From Protopterus annectens (lineage: Eukaryota; Chordata; Ceratodontiformes; Protopteridae), in assembly GCF_019279795.1 (NCBI RefSeq), contig NC_056748.1, positions 608,911,136 to 608,975,135 on the forward strand: a stretch of DNA of 64,000 nt, read 5' to 3'. Under the pieces are notes generated by a model that was not told the origin of the DNA, did not search any database, and was given only the letters and a program-made list of their open reading frames with translations. The position numbers and the translations under genes were made by a program. Positions within the stretch are counted from its first letter, which is position 1, and each line of letters starts with the position of its first letter. Shown one piece after another: positions 57,178 to 64,000 of the stretch.

Positions 57178-57879
57178 GGTACTTAGGCTATTAATCTGTG
57201 GTGATCTTAAGAAGCCTTTATCTCCTATATTTTGCATATGAATAACCAAAGCTTGAGCCGAACAAAGATACCGTGTGACATTTATCTGTTTACCTTGCCT
57301 GTGATGGACAGAGGTGCTAAATCAGTGAGGGTAAATTACCCAGCTATTCATCCAAACTACGTTTGAGTAGAATTAAGAGAAATACTTTGCTTTTTGTGAA
57401 GTGGAAGACTGTTTCATTGAAGTGGCATTCTCTGCGATTCATACCACTCCGTCTAAAATTGTTTGTTTTGCAAAACAAATTGAGATCCCTTGAGCAGGTG
57501 TTTGAAACCATTGGACTTGAGTGTGTAATAGGCCTGAAAGAATAGTGTCTGTTGAAGCTCTATATGTAAGAAAAAGGTTGCCTTTCAGTAACCTATATGA
57601 TACTGAGAAGAGAAAGGTTTTGAGATGGTTTGCATAATCTTTCCAATTTAGGCCTTTGATTTTGTGAGAAAGCATTGTCATTCCTTTTGTAACAGGTACA
57701 TACCAAAAGGAACATTATACTCAATATGCCTAATGAGTGGCAAGACCATGACACAATACCTTTAGTTATAAACTGTATGATGAAAAAGGACTTTTTTACA
57801 AGAGTGATTACATGGTGAACAAAGGGCAGTTCTTTGTCAGCATAGGTTCCCTGATCCCTAAGTATGGGATCAGTTTTCA
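57178..57879. other. Unassigned AT-rich interval
   Basis: No frame, promoter or repeat that I can name. Short chance ORFs on both strands only. Confidence 0.35.
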
Positions 57880-58450
57880 TAGGTAGGTACTAGGCTATCA
57901 GCCCAAGGGCCTACGTAAGCCTAGCCAACAAGGTTCCCTGGCTTACGCCACCCAAGAAAGTTATTTTCCTGGGCCACTGTTGAGAAGAGAGACAGAAGTG
58001 ATCCCCGGGGTGTATTTCCTATTTCCCATCCACTCATCAAGATTTTTCTTGAAGAGTGCTAATGAAGATAGGTTCATAGGTAGGTACTAGGCTATTGGTC
58101 CAAGGGCCTACGTAAGCCTTCATTGCTGTGTTGTCAATATGATAGCTGCAAGAGGAGTTTTTCTTGCCGAAGGATACAATTATGCTGTTGTTGGCATTTA
58201 GTATTAGTCCATCGTTTTGACACCAACTGTTTGTTAGACTGGCACACTTGGAGGATCTTGGTGTCCTGTGGGAAGTATTTGATGGCATCAAGTTTGCAGA
58301 TGACTGCAAACTTGGTCAGCCACAATCCTTAACATAGCTTTGATCTCTGAGAAGTAAATGCCAAAGAAGAATTGGTCCAAAGACTGAACTCTCATGTACA
58401 CTGTTGGTGACTGTTCTTTTGGAAGAGGTAGAGCCACTCACCCTAACTCA
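57880..58450 (-). mobile_element. CR1-like LINE 3' ends, two stacked
   Basis: TTCATAGGTAGGTACTAGGC occurs at 57877 and again at 58075, each followed by GGGCCTACGTAAGCC. These are inverted CR1-like 3' tails. The first has about 180 bases of 3' UTR and the C-terminus. The second joins directly to RT sequence: - strand 58309-58100 has KCASLTNSWCQNDGLILN and SIIVSFGKKNSSCSYHI, and near 58370 a SLDQFFFGIYFS stretch resembling GSILGPLLF-x-IY. Frames are broken. Confidence 0.7.
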
Positions 58451-59091
58451 AGAAAGATGAGTGGTCTGAGGAATCTAAAATGGCCACTGCAGGGTCAGCC
58501 ATGTGTGGCTGAGACAGAGTAACAGCCTGATGAAGAGGCAAAAGCTGTCTGGAAATTTTCTTATTTGTGTGACTGGAGGCAGGAAGAGCCAAGAAACTGG
58601 TAAGTTATTTTTTGGTAAAGCCAAAAAAGAATTCTGAAACCCAGTTAATGATAAAAAAAACAGCAGTTGGTAAATGGGAAGCATAAAAAATAGATTTTAT
58701 AACCAGAAATACACTGTGACAAGCCCTACATCCACTTGCACTTACCCCAAAATCGATTTATAGAGCAATTAGTAAAATTTAGTAAAACAAAAGTTTGCAC
58801 TGAAAATAAGAAAAGAACTACACCCTTTCAACTGACAGAAATGTCATTTTGCAGTTAAAATAAAGATTAAATCCTAGCAAAAAGCACACAGTTCTTTAAA
58901 GTGCTGTTTTTGTCATAAAATTACATGTGAAAAGTATTATCCCTGAAGGAGCTTACCTGCTCAACAGTTGAAAAATGCTAGACAGCCATGTATCCTCAAA
59001 CCCACAGAAGGAGCTCGCTCAGATAGCAGGTAAGTTTTGAAGAGACTGCTAATTTTCTTCAGCCTTTGTCAAGCTGTTAATGGCCTGGGCA
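58451..59091. other. Unassigned interval, possibly old LINE/DIRS debris
   Basis: No readable protein. GCTTACCTGC at 58951 and GCAGGTAAG at 59027 form a short inverted pair. The right part may belong to the DIRS terminus seen after the element at 59101. Confidence 0.3.
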
Positions 59092-59100
59092 TGTGGGAGA

Positions 59101-59445
59101 AGGTCTATATCAGAAGATCGAAGTTTCAAAACTTCAAATCTGATATGGTCGACTCCATATGATCGAAGTTTTGAAAGATTGAATCTTTTAACAGAGATCT
59201 CTGTACAGCATTGAAAGGGAAGATTTCCCTTTTCTGCACCATAGTTCAATCTTGGAGTTGGTATATTTAAGTAGCGGGGGGTGTGGGGGTGCAGGGGGGC
59301 TTGCCCCCCTGCTTAGAACGTTTATTGTTTTGTTTTTGTAGGTTGTCATGTTTTATTACATTTTCGACGTTTCAAAACTTTGATTATATGGTGTCGACCA
59401 TATCAGATTCGAAGTTTTGGAACTTCGATGCTGTAGTATAGACTC
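59101..59445. mobile_element. Short inverted-repeat DNA element, copy 3 (Mutator-like MITE)
   Basis: A 345-bp insertion flanked by a perfect 9-bp duplication, TGTGGGAGA (59092-59100 and 59446-59454). Terminal inverted repeats of about 53 bases begin AGGTCTATATCAG and share ATCGAAGTT and TCTGATATGGTCGAC. The centre has GTTGGTATATTTAAGTAG followed by a G-run/C-run palindrome (59262-59305), the block also present in copies 1 and 2. The outer sequence differs, so it is a related subfamily. No ORF. Confidence 0.85.
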
Positions 59446-59454
59446 TGTGGGAGA

Positions 59455-59590
59455 TACCTTTAAGCCTTGGAAGCTGTCTGGCTGTTGCATCTTTTTTAGG
59501 ATATGGCCATTAATAACCAAAGCTACTACGGCAGTAATGTATTCGAACATTTACTGTTATGGTAAGTTTACTTACACAGCTGTTCTTTTT
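59455..59590 (+). repeat. DIRS right-end fragment
   Basis: GGCAGTAATGTATTCGAAC, then TACTGTTATGGTAAGT and ACACAGCTGTTCT, match the right ends of C1 and C2 (CAGTGAATACACTCGAAC, TTTATGGTAAGTGTACACAGC). It is a first-lineage-like DIRS terminus with no genes, split from its inner part by the element at 59101. Confidence 0.6.
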
Positions 59591-59699
59591 GTTGCTGTTT
59601 TGAGATTCAACACTTTATTCAGAAAATTATTATATAATAGTCTCCAAGAACTAACTCAGAAGGATGTGAATTACATTTATTTACTTTCCTCTGAGTTGG

Positions 59700-60240
59700 T
59701 ACAGTATTGGAGTTAGTATGCTTAGAGACTGGGCATGTGGGGAAATTCATATAAGCGGATTACCAGCCTCAAACAGATGCCCTACACAGACTGTCTTAAA
59801 AAACTCCAGCTTTACTCTATCGCATACCGCCTACTCAGAGACCATCCCTGCTTAGCATGCAAAGCTATGTCAAACCCAGAGCTGTTGGACATGCTCCACT
59901 TAAAGAAATCCCAATCCCTCTGAGCTACACTCTCAAGGGACCTAAACCTTGTCACCACAATAAACAGAACATGCTGGAGGGATAGATTCCTGTCCCAGAG
60001 ACTTCCTGTACTCTGGAACAAACTACCTGTCTATATCAAACAAAGCTCCTGTTTACAGTTCTTCAAGAAAAATCTTGATGATTGGATGGGAGATAGGAAA
60101 TTTACCCTGGGGATCACTTCTGTGGCTCTGCTCGACAGGGGCACAGGAAATTAATTTTCCTGGGTGACAAAAGCTAGGGTATCTTTTGGCTAGGCTTATA
60201 TAGGCCCTAGGGCCAATAGCCTAGTTACCTACCTATGAAC
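59700..60240 (+). mobile_element. CR1-like LINE 3' end
   Basis: The 59735-59923 frame has DCLKKLQLYSIAYRLLRDHP and ACKAMSNPELLDMLHL, then in shifted frames DLNLVTTINRTCWRDRFLSQ, LWNKLPVYIKQ and FFKKNLDDWM. These are the usual CR1-type C-terminus. The 3' UTR ends GGCTAGGCTTATATAGGCCC and AGCCTAGTTACCTACC, then CTATGAAC. 5'-truncated. Confidence 0.75.
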
Positions 60241-60719
60241 ATATTAGCATTTCATTTAGTTTAATGTGTTGCAGCAGTCCATGGGCAGTGGTAAGACTGT
60301 CAACTCAGCATAATATGTAGTATAAATTCAACCAATCTGAAGAAGTCTGTGTTTCAGGTGGATGGCAGCACTTTTCCTGAGCTATTGGTTGCTTTAGGGT
60401 GTTTTAATTTGAATAAAACAAGTTTTTCAGTTCACCTGAGTTGGTGTGGTCTTTTATTTTTATGTTTTTGTTTCTCATGAGTAACTTTTCAGTTTTGTTT
60501 TAATAATTGATTTTGGGACTTTTGTGTTTATGCATTATTACTGTGATAAAATTCCCAGTCTGTTGCAATAATTAAAATAAAATTTTGCAGTTCAATTTTT
60601 AGAAAACATGTTGCCCATATAATTGAGGAACTCCTCATGTTAATTTTTATGAGATGTGAATTTTAGCACTGAAAGAAATGGCTACCGTTATCCCAATGTT
60701 AATGTGATCATATATTATA
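60241..60719. other. Unassigned AT-rich interval
   Basis: No frame or repeat recognised. Confidence 0.35.
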
Positions 60720-61080
60720 TTACACTATACTTTATATCCTGTAGACTGCTAATAGTTGACCTATGTCTGGCATACAAGGCATCCTCTGATTTATTACTGA
60801 TGGATTTATTGCACATCTGAAAGTCAAGTGGCAGGTATATCTCACACATGGTACTGCTGCTGTGGAACAGACTCCCCATCCACATAAAGCAAAGTTTGTC
60901 CCTGTCCATTTTCAAGCTCAACATAGATCTATGGATAGGAAACAGAAAATGAACCTCAGGACTGTTCCCTGTACTACTAATGGACAGAAGCAGCTCCTTA
61001 ATGCTTTATCCCATCCATGGGTCCCTTCAGATTATCTATGATATCATCCCAGTTATTCTCATTAAGGGTAATATATAATT
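60720..61080 (+). mobile_element. CR1-like LINE 3' end, second fragment
   Basis: The + strand gives VDLCLAYKASSDLLLMDL, LLWNRLPIHIKQSLSLSIF and DLWIGNRK, the same C-terminal block as at 59990-60100 but more diverged. The 3' UTR is short and lacks the clean tail. Confidence 0.6.
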
Positions 61081-61899
61081 TTCGACTATGGGATGGGTAA
61101 GGCTAATCTATAACCAAGTGGGATAGGTTATTTCAAGTATAAAAAGGGAAATAGTCTAGACTTAAAATGGCCTCCATAGCAGATAGTTTAGTACTTCTTT
61201 ATGAACCAATATAAAATTTCAGATTTGCCTACAGCTGGATGTGAGTGCAGTATATGGTACACTGTAGCATAAATGGATATTACCCCTGTATTTTTTGCTA
61301 TGCAAAATGATGAGCATTTTTCAAACCACATTTTTGTTATGTTGCAAACTAGAGTGTGAGTAAAGAATTATAAAGCTGTCAAACTCCCCATTTTGTTACT
61401 TCTGTTTTTAGTATGAAGTAATACCATCAACACATCTTTATTTAGTGTGTTCACACAGCTTTAATTGAGATCTGTTAGTCTGTAGTGGAGGACAGCAGGG
61501 CTACATAAAACACTTAATTTCCTGCTTTAGTAATGTGCTTACAGGTGAAATGTGCAGACCATTTTCAAAGAAAAATAAAGGTTCATCATGTATCTCCTCC
61601 CAGCTCAGCACGTAGTAATTTTTTGACAAAGACAGCATCTTTTTGTTGTTATTAAAATTATTAATTTTGTTCTTTAAATTTAGTGCTGTTGTGATAGTGG
61701 TAATATATTGTGCTGAATAACCATAGTATTTGTTTTTTCAAGGATATTAAAAAGCGCAGCCATTCATTGCCATGTGTTAAGACTACTGGTTTTGTGGCTG
61801 AAAGAGTGGCAGTGCATCCATCTTTGTTTCTAGTGACCCTTGGATTGCTAATGCACTGGCTTGGGTAAAAGGATAAATCAACCAATGGACAGATATGTT
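61081..61899. other. Unassigned noncoding interval
   Basis: AT-rich with no supported gene. A T run near 61901-61908 borders the following LINE tail. Confidence 0.35.
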
Positions 61900-64000
61900 T
61901 TTTTTTTTAATTTATTTATATTATTCTACATTTGTTTACTGGGATAGTCCGACTGGATACATGTCAGTTTTCAGTGGAGGCTAGGGGAGAAAAGCTTCAA
62001 AAAGACATTCAACAAACTGTTACATTTTTACAATTTAAAACACAAAATAAAACACAAAAGGAATTTTACACAGATGTAAACAAACACAAAAACAGATACA
62101 CAAATTATTACATGTTTACTCAGATGGAAAATTCTAGACAGTGTTTTTAAGAATGATAGGGTATTGAATGCCTAGTAGGCTAACCTGGTAGATCCAATGA
62201 GATCATAGGATTTATAAGTTAAGAAACAATAAAGTGTAGGCAGAAGTCCTCCATGTGCACACTAGTGATGGTTAGAGTTTGTCTGGATTAGGACAAGGAC
62301 ATAGCCATCGTTTTTTAAAGTACTGAATCAGACTTTTCTTGAATTGAGGTAGTTCAGATGTAAGATTGGCAGGAAGAGAATTCCAAGTTTTGCCAACAGA
62401 GTTAGCAAATAGAGATTTACCGGCTGTGTTGTTGGATTGGAGAGTTTGAACTAGTAGTCTTTCAGATGAACAAAGTGCGCTAAGGTTACTGTAGGGGATG
62501 ATTAGGTATTTAAGTACGGGTGTATTATCTGGTTGGTACAGGATCTTATGTGCAACTATTAGTTGGTTAATCTGAAGTAGGTTAGGCATTTCAAGCCATC
62601 CTAGTAGATTTAGGTTATGACAGTGATGAGGTCTGTAGGCTGCATTGGTAGAAAATCTAGCAATGTGATTGTAGCTACTAGAATGTTTATTAAGGTCAGT
62701 TTTGCTGAGGTTTGTAAATAGGGGAAGCATAGAGGAGGGTGGAGAGTAGATGTGTATGAGCAGTTGCAGTTCTGGCTAATGGCTTTAGGAAGGGCTTGAG
62801 CCTATATAGTGAGAAGTTTTGTATTAACTGTTTTAATAGTTTTATTGATATGCAGACCAAACTTAAGGTCATTATCTATTATAAGTCCTAACAGTTTGGT
62901 TGAGTAATCTGGGGAAATAATGGTGCCGTTGTTGGATTTTAATGTAAAGATTATAGAGGCAGATCTGTGAGTGGGGGAGAAAAGCAGCAGTTTGGTTTTA
63001 TTAGGATTTAACATGAGACTATGGTTAAGGAGCCAATTTTCAACTGTGTTAAAAGTATTTTGGGATAGAATCTGCAACTCTGTTGGTGAAGTGTCTGAGC
63101 ATACTAAAGTGGAGTCATCCGCATATTGAATGCATGTTGCATTTGGGATGACTGTATACAAATCATTGATGAAAAATGGAAAATAGTGGACCTAGTATGG
63201 AGCCTTGGGGTACTCATAGGGTGATGGGTAAGAGGGTGGATAGTTTGCTCTGCCATAGGACAGCCTGTTGTCTACCACTGATATATGACTGAAACCATTG
63301 GATGGCCTGGTCCTCTAGGGAGATGAATTTCAAAGTGTTTGAGTATTTGGTGGTTTAGCATATCAAAGTTTTTTTGAAAGATTGAGAAAGATAGCAGAGG
63401 ATAGTTTATTATTCTTTCGGTGTTGGTTAATGACGTTAGAGAAGGATATAAGGGCTGAGGTTATACTATGGAATGGTCTAAAGCCATATTGGGTGTTGGC
63501 TAGAAGATTATTATGGATAAGGTAGTTCAGGAGTTGATTGTGGATGCATTTTTCCATAATTTTAGCCAAGGGTGACAGAATAGCTATGGGTCTATAGTTT
63601 GAAAGTTCAGTAGAGCTGCCCCCTTTATGGAGTGGGATGACATGGGATAACTTCCAGACGGAGGGAATGGACGCTTCATTTATAGTTCTATTGATCAGGA
63701 TAGTAATGGGGTATGCTGTGGCATCTGCAGCTTTTTGTAGATATTCTGCAGGGAGGAGATCAGCAGACAGGGTGGTAGGCTTTAGTTTTTAAGTAATTTT
63801 CAGACCAAAGATGTGCAAACTGGCTTGAAGTTTAAAGGGGAGTTGGGAGCAGGGTGTAGTGGCTGGAGAATATGAGCATCCAGGGGATAATTGGTTAACT
63901 AGGTTCTGGATGGTTGTTGTATAGAAGCTGTTAAAGGTATTGGCAATTTCTGCTAGGAGTTTTTGGTTAGAATCCAAGGGGGTAGGAGTGGAGGACTGTC
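61900..64000 (-). mobile_element. Jockey-group (CR1/L2-like) LINE, 5' part outside window
   Basis: Reads leftward. The A-rich tail at about 61905 is the inverted form of the end at 45115-45185 (TTTCTCCCCTAGCCTCCAC-type block), which identifies the same family as the + strand LINE at 34300. The RT half of ORF2 is present from 63977 to 62272. The endonuclease and 5' end lie beyond 64000. Confidence 0.75.
62272..63977 (-). pseudogene. Jockey-group LINE reverse transcriptase, broken
   Basis: Pieces in order: 63977-63789 (LLAEIANTFNSFYTTTIQNL), 63569-63363 (MAKIMEKCIHNQLLNYLIHN, TQYGFRPFHSITSALISF), 63161-62802 (CIQYADDSTLVCSD with the catalytic Asp pair, LMLNPNKTKLLLFSP, TKLLGLIIDNDLKFGLHI) and 62730-62272 (C-terminal region with WNSLPANLTSELPQFKKSL). 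Order and wording match the + strand copy at 37580-38960. The gap between 63363 and 63161 includes a GVHQGS-like stretch in a shifted frame (the L-G-P-L-F block). Confidence 0.75.

Noticed and set aside
1..64000. Retroviral or LTR-element proviruses
   Set aside because: No direct LTR pairs, primer-binding site, protease or envelope-like frame. The RT-bearing elements have inverted repeats and recombinases (DIRS) or are LINEs.
1..64000. CRISPR arrays or bacterial operons
   Set aside because: No regularly spaced repeats. Splice sites, SINEs and LINEs show vertebrate nuclear DNA.

Overview
The window is vertebrate nuclear DNA made almost entirely of transposable elements. There is no bacterial or organellar gene content. 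The only host coding sequence I can support is one 88-bp exon of the WASH-complex gene WASHC2 (FAM21) at 33037-33124 on the + strand, with intact splice sites. The rest is best read as introns of that gene and flanking DNA filled by nested insertions. Abundant DIRS-type (tyrosine-recombinase) retrotransposons, with L1-, RTE-, CR1- and Jockey-group LINEs, a Tc1 element and short DNA transposons, suggest a large, repeat-rich genome such as an amphibian or lungfish. The sequence alone does not fix the species.

Layout. 1-5104: DIRS copy A on the - strand, its 3' end just beyond the window. 5510-8937 and 8938-12117: two 3'-truncated DIRS copies (B, C) of a second lineage; B carries a 420-bp DNA element. 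12118-14402: a 5'-truncated RTE LINE. 14403-15600: a - strand L1 fragment. 15679-27310: a full-span second-lineage DIRS (D/E), split by a complete first-lineage DIRS (C1, 17328-22873). C1 has the only intact-looking element gene here, a 390-codon tyrosine recombinase. 27311-29600: - strand L1 with ORF1. 29950-31060: DIRS 3'-end remnant. 32011-32254: a near-palindromic short DNA element. 33037-33124: the WASHC2 exon.

About 34300-45185: a Jockey-group LINE with a 2A-like motif, interrupted in its 3' UTR by a second complete first-lineage DIRS (C2, 38980-44811). C2 itself holds a tRNA-derived SINE and a 108-bp insertion. 45190-46760: a third-lineage DIRS relic. 46790-52795: a + strand L1 whose ORF1 is split by a relative of the element in B. 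55600-57175: a Tc1 element with long inverted repeats. 57880-61080: CR1-like 3' ends, a third copy of the short DNA element and a DIRS terminus. 61900-64000: a - strand copy of the same Jockey-group LINE family, running off the window.

The insertions can be ordered. C1 is younger than D/E, C2 is younger than the Jockey-type LINE, and the short DNA elements are younger than the DIRS and L1 copies they split. The most notable signals are a family of short elements with 9-bp target duplications, Mutator-like terminal repeats and an internal hairpin; exact DIRS circle-junction architecture in C1 and C2; a recurrent Cys/His cluster at the start of DIRS gag; and a SINE whose 3' tail matches CR1-like LINE ends in the same window.
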